From: VBDM01 sp049802235
Lineage (GTDB): Bacteria > Pseudomonadota > Gammaproteobacteria > Burkholderiales > SG8-39
Length of the DNA stretch: 40,601 nucleotides
Assembly: GCA_049802235.1 (NCBI GenBank)
Contig: JBARMB010000081.1
Location: forward strand, 1-40,601
Reading direction: 5' to 3'
Shown: piece after piece, positions 1 to 7,978 of the stretch
How positions within the stretch are numbered: position 1 is the stretch's first letter
How the letters are laid out: every line of letters begins with the position of its first letter
Notes under the pieces: model-generated
Database searches by the model: none
What the model was told of the DNA's origin: nothing
Seen by the model: only the letters and a program-made list of their open reading frames with translations
Program-made: the position numbers and the translations under genes

Positions 1-1
1 C

Positions 2-1057
2 GCGGACGCGGCGGCGGTCGCCCGCTTGCGCGCCGCCGGCGCCGTCGTCGTCGGCCGCACCAACATGACCGAGTTTGCGTTCTCGGGCATCGGCATCAAC
101 CCGCATTGCGGCACGCCGGCGAATCCCCATGATCGCGGCAGGCGCCGGATTCCGGGCGGCTCGTCGAGCGGCGCGGCGGTGTCGGTGACCGACGCCATGG
201 CCGCTTTTGCGCTCGGCACCGATACCGGCGGGTCGGTGCGCATTCCGGCGGCGCTGTGCGGAATCGCGGGCTTCAAGCCGACGCAGCGCCGCGTGCCTCT
301 CGACGGGACGTTTCCGCTCTCTACCACGCTCGACTCGATCGGGCCGCTCGCGCCCACCATCGCCTGCTGCGCGACCGTGTTTCAGGTGCTGGCCGGAGAA
401 CGCCCGCGCGGGCTGCGGCCGGCCGCGGCCGATCGCCTGCGACTGGGCGTGCCGCAGAACGTCGTGCTCGATGAGCTGGACAGCGAAGTCGCGCGCGCTT
501 TCGGCGCTGCGCTCGAGCGGCTGTCGCAAAGCGGCGCGAAGCTGGTGGAGCTGCGCGTTCCGGAATTCGACGAGGTCGTCGCGGCCAACCGCGGCGGCGG
601 ATTTTCCTCCCCGGAAGCGTATGCGCTGCACCGCCGCTGGTTGGATGGCGGGCTCGATCGCGCGCGGGATTTCGATCCGCGGGTGCTCGAGCGCATCCTG
701 CGCGGCAAAGATGTTTTCGCCGCCGATTACATCGACCTGATCGCCACCCGGGCGCGCCTGATGCGGCAGTTCGGCCGCGCCGCGTACGATTTCGACGCCT
801 TCGTCATGCCGACCGTGCCGCGGATCGCGCCGCCGATCGAGCTGCTCGAGCGCGATATCGACGCATTCCGCAAGGCCAACGGCCTGATGCTGCGCAATAC
901 CAGCGTTTTCAATTTTCTCGATTGCTGCGCCGCAACCGTGCCGATTCACCGTCCCGGCTCGGCGCCGGTGGGTCTGATGGTCGTGGGCTTTTCGGGCGAG
1001 GACGAGGGCGTGCTGGCGATCAGCCTTGCGCTCGAGGCTGCCATGGCCCATCCTTGA
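2..1057 (+). CDS. Amidase signature family protein, 5'-truncated by window edge
   Basis: This is the C-terminal part of an amidase-signature (GatA-like) hydrolase, which hydrolyses a carboxamide through a Ser-cisSer-Lys triad. The frame is open from base 2, and the residues before the first in-frame TTG at 26 already fit the family, so the true start lies left of the window. The glycine/serine-rich stretch GGSSSGAA carries the cis-serine, and the nucleophile serine is expected in the TGGSVRIPAA segment. The catalytic lysine should lie in the missing N-terminal part. The C-terminus is complete, ending at a TGA. It is followed 47 bases later by a LivK-like gene on the same strand, so it may process an amide imported by that transporter. 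That link is inference, and the substrate cannot be read from sequence. A tRNA amidotransferase subunit is less likely in this context. Confidence 0.85.
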   Translation, partial: ADAAAVARLRAAGAVVVGRTNMTEFAFSGIGINPHCGTPANPHDRGRRRIPGGSSSGAAVSVTDAMAAFALGTDTGGSVRIPAALCGIAGFKPTQRRVPLDGTFPLSTTLDSIGPLAPTIACCATVFQVLAGERPRGLRPAAADRLRLGVPQNVVLDELDSEVARAFGAALERLSQSGAKLVELRVPEFDEVVAANRGGGFSSPEAYALHRRWLDGGLDRARDFDPRVLERILRGKDVFAADYIDLIATRARLMRQFGRAAYDFDAFVMPTVPRIAPPIELLERDIDAFRKANGLMLRNTSVFNFLDCCAATVPIHRPGSAPVGLMVVGFSGEDEGVLAISLALEAAMAHP

Positions 1058-1104
1058 CCGTTCCCGTAGAATAGGCAACGGCATCATCCAACGGAGGAAG
1101 AAAA

Positions 1105-2304
1105 ATGACGAACAGAGCGTTTGACCGGCGTGATTTCCTGAAAGGCGTGGCTGCGGGCGCGACACTGGCCGGCATGCCGGGGCTTGCCCTGGCGCAGGGT
1201 GCAAAGGTAAAAGTAGGATTGATGCTGCCTTACACCGGCACGTTCGCGGCGCTCGGCGTCGCTATCGAGAACGGTTTTCGCATGGCGCTCGCCGAGAACG
1301 GCGGCAAGCTCGGCGGCCGCGAGGTCGAGTTCTTCAAGGTGGACGACGAGTCCGATCCGGCCAAGGCGACCGACAACGTCAACCGGCTGGTCACGCGCGA
1401 CAAGGTGGACGTGGTGCTCGGCACCGTGCACTCCGGCGTCGCCGCGGCGATGATCCGCGTGACCCGCGAAACCGGCGTGCTGCACATCATTCCCAATGCC
1501 GGCGTCGGGGCGGCCACCGGCCCGCTGTGCGCGCCGAACATCTTCCGCACCTCGTTCTCCAACTGGCAGCCCGGTTACGGAATGGGCGTGGCGCTCGCCA
1601 GGCGCAAGAACATGAAGAACGTGGTGACGCTCTCGTGGCGCTACGCGGCGGGTGAGGAGTCGGTGAAGGGCTTCAAGGACGGCTTCGAGAAGGGCGGCGG
1701 CAAGATCGCAAAAGAATTGTGGCTCCCGTTCCCGAACGTCGAGTTCCAGGCGCTGCTCACCGAAATCGCCTCGATCAAGCCGGATGCGACCTATGTGTTC
1801 TTCGCCGGCGGCGGCGCGGCGAAGTTCATCAAGGACTATGCGCAAGCCGGATTGAAGGACAAGATTCCGCTCGTTGGCGCGGGCTTTCTCACCGACGGCG
1901 TGCTCGAGGCGGCCGGCAGCGCCGCGCAGGGCATCGAGACGGCGCTGCACTACGCCGACGAGCTGAACACGAAGCGCGACAACGAGTTCCGGCTCGCCTA
2001 CGCCAAGACCTTCAAGCTGCAGCCCGACGTATACGCGGTGCAGGGCTACGACTCGGGACTGCTGCTCGCCGCCGGCATGAAGGCGGTGAACGGCGATGTC
2101 ACCAGGAAGAAGGAGCTGATCGCCGCGATGGAGAAGACCGGCATAGACAGCCCGCGCGGCAAGTGGCGGCTGTCGAAGGCGCACAACCCGGTCCAGGACA
2201 TTTACCTGCGCAAGGTGGCGGGCGTCGAGAACAAGTACGCGGGTATTGCGGTCAAGGCCCTCGACGACGATCCGGCGATGATGGCCGCCTGCAAGATGGG
2301 GTGA
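1105..2304 (+). CDS. livK: Periplasmic LivK-type substrate-binding protein (first LIV cluster)
   Basis: This is the solute-binding component of a branched-chain-amino-acid-type (HAAT) ABC transporter, acting in the periplasm. The 399-residue length is usual for the Peripla_BP_6 family. The N-terminus holds a twin-arginine-like signal (RRDFLKG at residues 8-14, then a hydrophobic stretch ending ALAQ), which suggests Tat export. The mature part begins KVKVGLMLPYTGTFAALG, typical of the first strand and ligand loop. A good Shine-Dalgarno sequence (GGAGGAAG) precedes the ATG. Members of this family bind amino acids, amides, urea or aromatic acids, so the real ligand is open. A strong terminator downstream separates it from livHMGF, which would allow more binding protein than permease to be made. 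Confidence 0.9.
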   Translation: MTNRAFDRRDFLKGVAAGATLAGMPGLALAQGAKVKVGLMLPYTGTFAALGVAIENGFRMALAENGGKLGGREVEFFKVDDESDPAKATDNVNRLVTRDKVDVVLGTVHSGVAAAMIRVTRETGVLHIIPNAGVGAATGPLCAPNIFRTSFSNWQPGYGMGVALARRKNMKNVVTLSWRYAAGEESVKGFKDGFEKGGGKIAKELWLPFPNVEFQALLTEIASIKPDATYVFFAGGGAAKFIKDYAQAGLKDKIPLVGAGFLTDGVLEAAGSAAQGIETALHYADELNTKRDNEFRLAYAKTFKLQPDVYAVQGYDSGLLLAAGMKAVNGDVTRKKELIAAMEKTGIDSPRGKWRLSKAHNPVQDIYLRKVAGVENKYAGIAVKALDDDPAMMAACKMG

Positions 2305-2314
2305 ATGCGGGAGC

Positions 2315-2366
2315 GGAAATCGTGAATCGTGAATCGGGAATCGTGAATCGGAAATCGTGAATCGGA
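2315..2366. repeat. Degenerate short tandem repeat, left arm of an inverted pair
   Basis: The segment is built of reiterated GAATCGT / GAATCGG-type units just after the livK stop. A reverse-complement array of the same unit lies at about 2474-2510. About 21 bases of the two arms pair perfectly, so a transcript could fold into a long stem enclosing the terminator. Repeats of this type occur in the intergenic DNA of some proteobacteria; the family name cannot be assigned by eye. Confidence 0.8.
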
Positions 2367-2397
2367 GGGAGCGCCGCCGGACCTCATTGTCCCGCTT

Positions 2398-2451
2398 CCT
2401 GCCACGAGGGGCCGGCGCGTGCCGGCCTTTCTTTTTTTGCCTCGCGGCAGG
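2398..2451 (+). terminator. Nested Rho-independent terminator between livK and livH
   Basis: The inner hairpin is GGCCGGC, a GCGT loop, then GCCGGCC (2410-2427), followed directly by TTTCTTTTTTT. An outer dyad, CCTGCCACGAGG at 2398-2409 against CCTCGCGGCAGG at 2440-2451, pairs at 11 of 12 positions around it. The T-run supports termination on the + strand only. It should cap the livK message, or attenuate read-through into livHMGF. Confidence 0.9.
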
Positions 2452-2473
2452 CGACCGCATATACCGGGTTTGA

Positions 2474-2510
2474 CGATTCCCGATTCACGATTTCCGATTC
2501 CCGATTCACG
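2474..2510. repeat. Right arm of the inverted tandem repeat
   Basis: This is the reverse complement of the unit at 2315-2366 (GATTCCCGATTCACG-type), and it ends 6 bases before the livH start codon. Pairing with the left arm in RNA would place the livH ribosome-binding region next to a long stem, so an effect on translation is possible but not shown. Confidence 0.8.
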
Positions 2511-2516
2511 CCTCCG

Positions 2517-3413
2517 ATGGACTTCCCCACCTTCCTCATCCAGCTGCTGAACGGGGTGCAGTACGGGCTGCTGCTGTTCCTCGTCTCGAGCGGTCTGACG
2601 CTCGTGTTCGGCATCATGGGCATCATCAACGTCGCCCACGGCAGTTTCTATATGATCGGCGCCTATCTCGCCTGGTCGCTCACCGGGCAGCTCGGCAGCT
2701 TCTGGATCGCGCTTCCCGCAGGCATCGCGCTCACGCTCGCGATCGGCCTCGCGCTCGAGGTGCTGCTGATCAACAAACTCTACAGCCGCGACCATTTGTA
2801 CCAGGTGCTGCTCACCTACGGGCTGATCCTGGTCTTCGAGGAGACGCGCAGCATCCTCTGGGGCGACGACGTGCGCGGGGTTCCCATTCCGCAGCTGCTC
2901 TCGGGCTCGTTCCCGCTCACCGATACCCTCTCCTATCCGTATTACCGTCTCTGGATTTCGGCGGTGTGCCTGCTGGTGGCGGCGCTCATGGTCTGGGTGA
3001 TCCAGAAGACGCGCCTCGGCATGATGATCCGCGCCGGATCGGCCAACCGCGAAATGGTGCAGTCCCTCGGCATCAACATCCAGCTGGTGTACCGCGTGGT
3101 GTTCGCGGCGGGCGTCACCCTGGCCGCGGTCGCCGGCATGATCTCGGCGCCGGTGTCGGCGGTGTTTCCCGGCATGGGCAACCAGATCCTGATCATCTGC
3201 TTCGTCGTCATCGTCATCGGCGGCATGGGCTCGGTGAAGGGGGCGATGGTGGCTTCGCTCCTGATCGGCCTGGTGGACACTTTCGGCAAAGTGCTGCACC
3301 TCGAGATCGGCGGGCTGAAGCTCCTGCCCGAGCTCTCCAGCATGACGGTGTACCTGCTGATGGCCGTGGTGCTCCTGTGGCGGCCCGAGGGCATTTTCGG
3401 CAGGCGGTCGTGA
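2517..3413 (+). CDS. livH: LIV-type ABC transporter permease LivH
   Basis: This is an inner-membrane permease subunit of a HAAT ABC importer, with 298 residues of mostly hydrophobic segments. The N-terminal LLNGVQYGLLLFLVSSGLTL and the following GIMGIINVAHGSFYMIGAYL segment are hallmark LivH sequences. The C-terminal GGMGSVKGAMVASLLIGL matches the EAA-like coupling region. The start is ATG 2517, with only a weak upstream ribosome site close to the inverted repeat. Its TGA overlaps the GTG start of livM, indicating translational coupling. It forms a heterodimer with LivM, energised by LivG and LivF. The substrate cannot be deduced from the permease. Confidence 0.93.
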   Translation: MDFPTFLIQLLNGVQYGLLLFLVSSGLTLVFGIMGIINVAHGSFYMIGAYLAWSLTGQLGSFWIALPAGIALTLAIGLALEVLLINKLYSRDHLYQVLLTYGLILVFEETRSILWGDDVRGVPIPQLLSGSFPLTDTLSYPYYRLWISAVCLLVAALMVWVIQKTRLGMMIRAGSANREMVQSLGINIQLVYRVVFAAGVTLAAVAGMISAPVSAVFPGMGNQILIICFVVIVIGGMGSVKGAMVASLLIGLVDTFGKVLHLEIGGLKLLPELSSMTVYLLMAVVLLWRPEGIFGRRS

Positions 3414-4399
3414 GCGCAAGCCGCAGCACGATCGCAGTACTCATCGTCGTGGTCGCGGCGCTCGCGCTGCTGCCGTTCTTCGCCGAGAAGTTCTACGTGC
3501 AGTTCTTCGCCAAGATCATGATCATGGCGATCCTGGCGATGAGCCTCGACCTGCTGCTCGGCTACGCCGGGCTGGTGAGCTTCGGCCACGCGGCCTTCTA
3601 CGGCGCCGCGGGCTACGCGCTGGCGATCGTCACGCCGCAGTACCAGGCGGCTAACTTCTGGGTTTCGTTCCCGCTCGCCGTCGCCGCGAGCGCGGCCCTC
3701 GCCCTGGTCATCGGCTTTTTCGTGGTTCGCACCCGCGGCATCTACTTCATCATGGTAACGCTCGCGTTTGCGCAGATGCTGTTCTTCTTCTTCTACGACA
3801 CCAAGATCGCCGGCGGCAGCGACGGCATCTACATCGACGTGCGTCCGCTGGCGAAAATCGGCGACTGGCAGCCGTTCAATCTCGATAATTTCGTGCACGT
3901 GTATTACCTGGCGCTCGCGTTCCTCGCGCTCGTGTACCTGCTGCTGCGCACGATCCTGCGCTCGCCTTTCGGCCACGTGATTGCAGGCATCCGCGTCAAC
4001 GAGCACCGCATGCAGTCGCTCGGCTACCCCACGTTCCGCTACAAGCTCGCGTGTTTCGTCATCGCCGGCGCGATCGCCGGTATTGCCGGCTACCTTTCCG
4101 CCGTGCAATTCGGCGTCGTCAACCCGGAAATGGCGGGCTGGCACCTGTCGGCGGCGGTGATGATGATGGTGATCCTCGGCGGCATGGGCACGCTCATCGG
4201 CCCGGTGGTCGGCGCGGCCGCGTGGATGCTGCTCGAGCTTGCTTTTCAGGGCCTGCCGCGAGTCGGCGGTGTGGACCTCGGCAAGCACTGGCAGCTTTTC
4301 ATGGGACTGTTCATCGTGCTCGCGACGCTGTGGCTGCCGAAGGGGCTGAGCGGGCTCGGCGCGGCGCTGGTCGCAAAAAAAGGCGACGCAAGTGAGTGA
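3410..4399 (+). CDS. livM: LIV-type ABC transporter permease LivM
   Basis: This is the second membrane subunit of the first LIV importer, 329 residues from GTG 3410. I chose this start because it overlaps the livH stop (GTGA) and the first residues (VSASRSTIAVLIVVVAAL) give a normal first transmembrane helix. The open frame extends further upstream, but that part lies in another frame of livH. Family hallmarks are LGYAGLVSFGHAAFYGAAGY near residue 55 and GGMGTLIGPVVGAAAW near the C-terminus. The end overlaps the GTG of livG by 8 bases. Confidence 0.92.
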   Translation: MSASRSTIAVLIVVVAALALLPFFAEKFYVQFFAKIMIMAILAMSLDLLLGYAGLVSFGHAAFYGAAGYALAIVTPQYQAANFWVSFPLAVAASAALALVIGFFVVRTRGIYFIMVTLAFAQMLFFFFYDTKIAGGSDGIYIDVRPLAKIGDWQPFNLDNFVHVYYLALAFLALVYLLLRTILRSPFGHVIAGIRVNEHRMQSLGYPTFRYKLACFVIAGAIAGIAGYLSAVQFGVVNPEMAGWHLSAAVMMMVILGGMGTLIGPVVGAAAWMLLELAFQGLPRVGGVDLGKHWQLFMGLFIVLATLWLPKGLSGLGAALVAKKGDASE

Positions 4400-5153
4400 C
4401 GCCGTGCTGGTCACGCAGGGTCTCACGCGCTATTTCGGCGGTCTCGCGGCGGTCAGGGAAGTGTCGCTCGAGTGCCGCATGCGCGAGGTGCACGCGGTCA
4501 TCGGGCCGAACGGCGCCGGCAAGTCCACGCTCATCAACATGCTCTCGGGCGACCTGCCGCCAAGCTCGGGCACGGTGTTTCTCGGTAACCGGGACATCAC
4601 GGGACTGGAGCCTCACCATATCTCGAAGCTCGGCATCGGCCGCAGCTACCAGAAGACCAATGTCTTCCTTCCCTTCACGGCGTTCGAGAACTGCCGCCTT
4701 GCGGCGCAATCGCGCAATCCGACCTCGATGCGGTTTTTCCGCGCGGCATCGGCCGACCTCGAAGTGAACGCGGTGGCCGAGCATGCGCTGATCGCGGCCG
4801 GACTCGAGGGCCGGGGCGCAGTGCCGGTCGCGGCGCTTTCGCACGGCGAGCAGCGCCAGGTCGAAATCGCCATGACGCTCGCCACCAATCCGGGCGTGCT
4901 GTTGCTCGATGAGCCGCTTGCCGGCATGGGGGCCGAGGAATCGGTGCGCATCGTCGGGTTGCTGAAGACGCTCGCCGCGGATCACGCCATTCTGCTGGTC
5001 GAGCACGACATGGACGCGGTGTTCGCGCTCGCCGACGTGCTCACCGTGATGGTGAACGGCATGGTGCTCGAATCGGGAACCCCGGAGCAAATCCGCTCCA
5101 GCCGCGCGGTGCAGGAAGCTTATCTCGGCACCGAAGAGTTGCTGCATGAATGA
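4392..5153 (+). CDS. livG: LIV-type ABC transporter ATPase LivG
   Basis: This is a cytoplasmic ATP-binding subunit of the first LIV importer, with 253 residues and a GTG start. Walker A is GPNGAGKST at residues 38-46. The signature region reads LSHGEQRQVEIA in place of LSGGQ, which is common in LivG. Walker B is VLLLDEPLAGM, followed by the H-loop in LLVEHDMDAVF. The C-terminal segment LESGTPEQIRSSRAVQEAYLG is the usual LivG ending. It overlaps livM upstream and livF downstream, so the four genes form one translational unit. Confidence 0.94.
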   Translation: MSDAVLVTQGLTRYFGGLAAVREVSLECRMREVHAVIGPNGAGKSTLINMLSGDLPPSSGTVFLGNRDITGLEPHHISKLGIGRSYQKTNVFLPFTAFENCRLAAQSRNPTSMRFFRAASADLEVNAVAEHALIAAGLEGRGAVPVAALSHGEQRQVEIAMTLATNPGVLLLDEPLAGMGAEESVRIVGLLKTLAADHAILLVEHDMDAVFALADVLTVMVNGMVLESGTPEQIRSSRAVQEAYLGTEELLHE

Positions 5154-5871
5154 CGCGATAATCGAAGCCCGCGGCATCCACACCTACTTCGGGGCGAGCC
5201 ATATCCTCCACGGTGTGGACTTCAGCGTGCATCGCGGCGAGACGATCGGCCTCATGGGGCGCAACGGCATGGGCAAGACCACGCTGCTGAAGAGCATCCT
5301 CGGCCTGGTGCGCCCGCCGGCGGGGAAAATGCGGGGTGCGGTGAGCGTGAAGGGCCGCGACATGACGCGCGCCGCGCCGCATGCGGTCGCGCTCGCCGGC
5401 ATCGCCTACGTGCCCGAGGGCCGCGGCATTTTCCCCAACCTGAGCGTGCGCGAGAACCTCGTCATGGCGGCGCGGGCCGGTGCGGACGGCCGGCGCGACT
5501 GGACATTCGAGCGCGCGCTGGAGACTTTCCCGCGGCTCGCCGAGCGGCTCGAGCACGGCGGCGGCCAGCTCTCCGGCGGCGAGCAGCAGATGCTCACCAT
5601 CGGTCGCGCGCTCATGACCAACCCCGAGCTGCTGATCCTCGACGAGGCGACCGAGGGGCTGGCGCCGAAAATCGCGGGCGAGATCTGGAGCATCATCAGC
5701 CGCGTCAAGCAGGGAGGAATCGCGACGGTGATCGTGGACAAGAATTTCGCCGCGGTGTCGGCGGTCGCCGACCGGGCCATGATTCTGGTGAAGGGAGCGA
5801 CGGTGTACGAGGGCAGCGCTGCCGCGCTGCGGGCGCAGCCGGAACTGCGCCGGAAGTATCTGGGCGTATAG
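5146..5871 (+). CDS. livF: LIV-type ABC transporter ATPase LivF
   Basis: This is the partner ATPase of LivG, 241 residues. It contains Walker A GRNGMGKTT, the LSGGEQQML signature and Walker B LLILDEATEGLAP. Near the end the usual H-loop histidine context (VEQN/VEH) is replaced by VIVDKNFAAV, a substitution seen in some LivF proteins. The ATG overlaps the end of livG by 8 bases. This is the last transporter gene of the cluster; the next start is 38 bases further on, so read-through into the DUF59 gene is likely. Confidence 0.93.
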   Translation: MNDAIIEARGIHTYFGASHILHGVDFSVHRGETIGLMGRNGMGKTTLLKSILGLVRPPAGKMRGAVSVKGRDMTRAAPHAVALAGIAYVPEGRGIFPNLSVRENLVMAARAGADGRRDWTFERALETFPRLAERLEHGGGQLSGGEQQMLTIGRALMTNPELLILDEATEGLAPKIAGEIWSIISRVKQGGIATVIVDKNFAAVSAVADRAMILVKGATVYEGSAAALRAQPELRRKYLGV

Positions 5872-5909
5872 CGCCGCGGGGCCGTGTTGCGGAAATCGAG
5901 CGGAATCAT

Positions 5910-6233
5910 ATGAACACCGGCACAACGCCGACCGAGGACTCCATCCGTGACGCACTGCGCGACGTGGTGGATCCCGAGGTGGGCTGGAACATCGTCGATA
6001 TCGGGCTGGTCTACGGCATCGACGTGAGCGAGCAGCGTATTCACGTGCGCATGACGATGACCTCGATGGCGTGCCCGCTGGGCGACGTCATTCTCGGATC
6101 GGCGCGCGCGGCGATCCGTGCCGCCGCGCCGGGAGTTCCCGAGATCGAGGTCGAGCTGGTGTGGGACCCGCCCTGGAACCCGGGCATGATGTCCGAGATC
6201 GCGCGCGGGCATTTCGGCTGGCCGGGCAATTGA
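5910..6233 (+). CDS. MIP18/DUF59-family metal-sulfur cluster assembly protein (PaaD/SufT-like)
   Basis: This is a 107-residue single-domain MIP18 (DUF59) protein. Family features are the IRDALRDVVDPEVGWNIVDIGLVYG opening (residues about 11-36) and the TSMACPLGDVI segment with the conserved cysteine near residue 52. The WDPPWNPGMMSEIARGHFG tail is characteristic. Members of this family help insert Fe-S clusters (SufT) or mature ring-hydroxylating systems (PaaD). No paa oxygenase genes are nearby, so a general Fe-S maturation role is more likely. It may serve the Fe-S-rich molybdoenzyme encoded further right, which is inference only. It sits between livF and a membrane-protein gene on the same strand. 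Confidence 0.85.
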   Translation: MNTGTTPTEDSIRDALRDVVDPEVGWNIVDIGLVYGIDVSEQRIHVRMTMTSMACPLGDVILGSARAAIRAAAPGVPEIEVELVWDPPWNPGMMSEIARGHFGWPGN

Positions 6234-6251
6234 GGCGCTCGGCGCCCTGAC

Positions 6252-7334
6252 ATGAGCGGCGACCTCAGGCCGGCCTTGCGGCTGCCGCTGCTCGCGGTGG
6301 GGTTCATTGCGCTTGCGTTCGGCGTCGGCGCCGGTCTCGTGCGCATGGGCTGGCCGTTGCCGTTGCCGGACGTGGCGCTCGCCGCGCGGCACGGGCCGTT
6401 GATGATCGCCGGTTTTTTCGGCACCGTCATCGGCCTCGAGCGTGCGGTGGCGCTCGCGGAGCGCTGGGCCTACGCCGGTCCGCTCGCCGGCGCGCTCGGC
6501 GCGCTGGCGCTCATCGCCGCGGTGCCGGCTGCGGCGGCCTTCGTCACGCTCGCGAGCCTGATCCTGCTCGCCGCGACGCTCAGGATCCACGCCCGCCAGC
6601 GCGCGCTGTTCACGCTGGTGTTGACGCTGGGCGCAGCCTGCTGGGCCGCGGGCAACCTGCTGTGGTTCGCGCTCGGCAGCGTGCCGGCCGCGACGCCCTG
6701 GTGGGTCGGATTCCTGGTGCTGACGATCGCCGGAGAACGGCTCGAGCTGTCGCGGTTCCTGCCGCCGTCACCGGGAGCGAGGGCTGTATTCGCCGCCATC
6801 GTCGCCGCCGTCGTCGCCGCGCTGGCGCTGTCGCTGGCCGCGCGGGAAGCCGGCTGGGACGCGCTGGCGACGGCGTTCCTCGCGTTGACGTTGTGGCTGT
6901 TGCGCCAAGACATCGCGCGCCGCACGGTGCGCGAACGCGGACTGACGCGCTTCATCGCCGTAAGCCTGCTCTCCGGCTATGGCTGGCTCGGTGCGGGCGC
7001 GGCGGTGTTGCTGGTCGGCGGCGCCGGCTACGGCACCCCGGCATGGGACGCGGGCCTGCACGCCATCCTGCTCGGGTTCGTGTTCTCGATGGTATTCGGC
7101 CACGCGCCGATCATCTTCCCGGCGGTGACGCGCGCGGCGGTGCCGTACCATTGGAGCTTCTACGCGCCGCTCGCGCTGCTTCATCTCTCGCTTGCGCTGC
7201 GGATCGTCGGCGATCTCGCGCAGCTCGCCGACTGGCGCCGCATGGGCGGCGCGGGGAACGCGGTGGCGCTGCTGCTGTTCGTTCTTGGAACGATCAGCGC
7301 GGTGGTGCGCGGCAAACTCTCGAGAGTTACATAA
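6252..7334 (+). CDS. NnrS-like polytopic membrane protein
   Basis: This is a 360-residue, very hydrophobic protein with roughly ten to twelve predicted membrane segments. Histidines in HGPLMIAGFFGTVIGLERA (starting near residue 44) and in HAILLGFVFSMVFGHAPII (near residues 270-290) match the pattern of NnrS-type haem/copper membrane proteins linked to nitric oxide metabolism. The start follows the DUF59 gene by 18 bases, suggesting co-transcription. An FNR-type box and an Rrf2-family regulator just downstream fit a redox or NO theme, but the box lies at the 3' side, so it does not obviously control this gene. The assignment to NnrS is by motif resemblance; an uncharacterised relative is possible. 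Confidence 0.6.
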   Translation: MSGDLRPALRLPLLAVGFIALAFGVGAGLVRMGWPLPLPDVALAARHGPLMIAGFFGTVIGLERAVALAERWAYAGPLAGALGALALIAAVPAAAAFVTLASLILLAATLRIHARQRALFTLVLTLGAACWAAGNLLWFALGSVPAATPWWVGFLVLTIAGERLELSRFLPPSPGARAVFAAIVAAVVAALALSLAAREAGWDALATAFLALTLWLLRQDIARRTVRERGLTRFIAVSLLSGYGWLGAGAAVLLVGGAGYGTPAWDAGLHAILLGFVFSMVFGHAPIIFPAVTRAAVPYHWSFYAPLALLHLSLALRIVGDLAQLADWRRMGGAGNAVALLLFVLGTISAVVRGKLSRVT

Positions 7335-7350
7335 CCGCCTGACAAATTCG

Positions 7351-7450
7351 TCGTCCCCGCGCAGGCGGGGACCCAGCGACTTCTGCTGCACGACGCTGGA
7401 TTCCCGCTCCCCGATTCATTCGCTCGGGGACAGGTTTCGCGGGAATGACG
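7351..7450. repeat. MITE/REP-like imperfect inverted repeat between convergent genes
   Basis: This element of about 100 bases runs from TCGTCCCCGCGCAGGCGGGG to GTTTCGCGGGAATGACG. Its ends are imperfect inverted copies of a CGTC(AT)TCCCGCG-type sequence, with an internal stem CCCCGATTCATTCGCTCGGGG. Elements of this appearance (CCCGCGCAGGCGGGNACCCAG type) are scattered through proteobacterial intergenic DNA. In this convergent spacer it may also terminate transcription from both sides. Confidence 0.75.
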
Positions 7451-7478
7451 CTGCCATCGACTGCCGTTCTCGTGCAAT

Positions 7479-7492
7479 TTGATGAAGATCAA
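7479..7492. promoter_or_regulatory. Perfect FNR/Anr-type box, position unusual
   Basis: TTGATGAAGATCAA matches the FNR/Anr/Dnr consensus TTGAT-N4-ATCAA at all ten defined positions. It overlaps the stop codon of the leftward Rrf2 gene and lies 145 bases past the NnrS-like gene, with no promoter-proximal gene on either strand. It may be an orphan site, drive an antisense or small RNA, or be coincidental. Confidence 0.5.
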
Positions 7493-7956
7493 TAGGCGCG
7501 TGGTGAATCGGTTCTGGCCGGTCCGCGCCGACTTTGCCGCTCGATCAGCTTCAGCATGGTGTCGAGCGTGATCGAGAGAAAGGTCGCCCTGGCGATCTCG
7601 TCGATTTCCGTGAGCACAACGCCGAGCGCGCCGCCGACGTCGGTCGCGTTGCCGAACTCCTCCGAATCGTTCGCGCGCCTGCCCATGTCCTCGAACAGTT
7701 CGATCACGCTCATAAGCGTGACACGCTTGGCGTTGCCGCTGAAGCGGTAGCCGCCGCCGACGCCGCGCACCGATTCCACCAGGCCGGCGCGGACCAGCTC
7801 GCGCAGCACCTTGGCCAGATGATGGCTCGAGACGCCGTACTTCGCCGCGATTTCCGCCGCGGAAATCTGCCGCTCCGGATTGGCGGCGAACTCGAGCACG
7901 CTGTAGAGCGCGAGCGTGGTGCTCTTCTGCAGCTTCAACGGGCGGCCCCGTCGCAT
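7489..7956 (-). CDS. Rrf2-family transcriptional regulator without cysteines
   Basis: This 155-residue protein has the Rrf2 winged-helix pattern: LYSVLEFAANPERQISAAEIAAKYGVSSHHLAKVLRELVRAGLV, then the wing VRGVGGGYRF. Rrf2 proteins such as NsrR and IscR sense NO or Fe-S status through three cysteines in the C-terminal half. This protein contains no cysteine at all, so it cannot bind a cluster in that way and must sense something else or act constitutively. It is read leftward, 22 bases downstream of a GNAT gene, and probably forms an operon with it. Obvious target regions are the divergent spacer at 8453-8670 and its own promoter; this is inference. Confidence 0.88.
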   Translation of the reverse strand: MRRGRPLKLQKSTTLALYSVLEFAANPERQISAAEIAAKYGVSSHHLAKVLRELVRAGLVESVRGVGGGYRFSGNAKRVTLMSVIELFEDMGRRANDSEEFGNATDVGGALGVVLTEIDEIARATFLSITLDTMLKLIERQSRRGPARTDSPRAY

Positions 7957-7978
7957 GCGCGCTGCGCCGTGCGCGTCA

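Noticed and set aside
2202..3419. Long open frames on the strand opposite livH, livM and many other genes
   Set aside because: They are shadows of GC-rich coding DNA: their translations are rich in Arg, His and Ala without domain sense, while the opposite frame encodes clear transporter subunits.
5910..6233. Assignment of the DUF59 protein as PaaD of an aerobic phenylacetate pathway
   Set aside because: No paaABCE oxygenase or epoxidase genes are present, and the nearby aromatic genes look anaerobic. A general Fe-S maturation role is safer.
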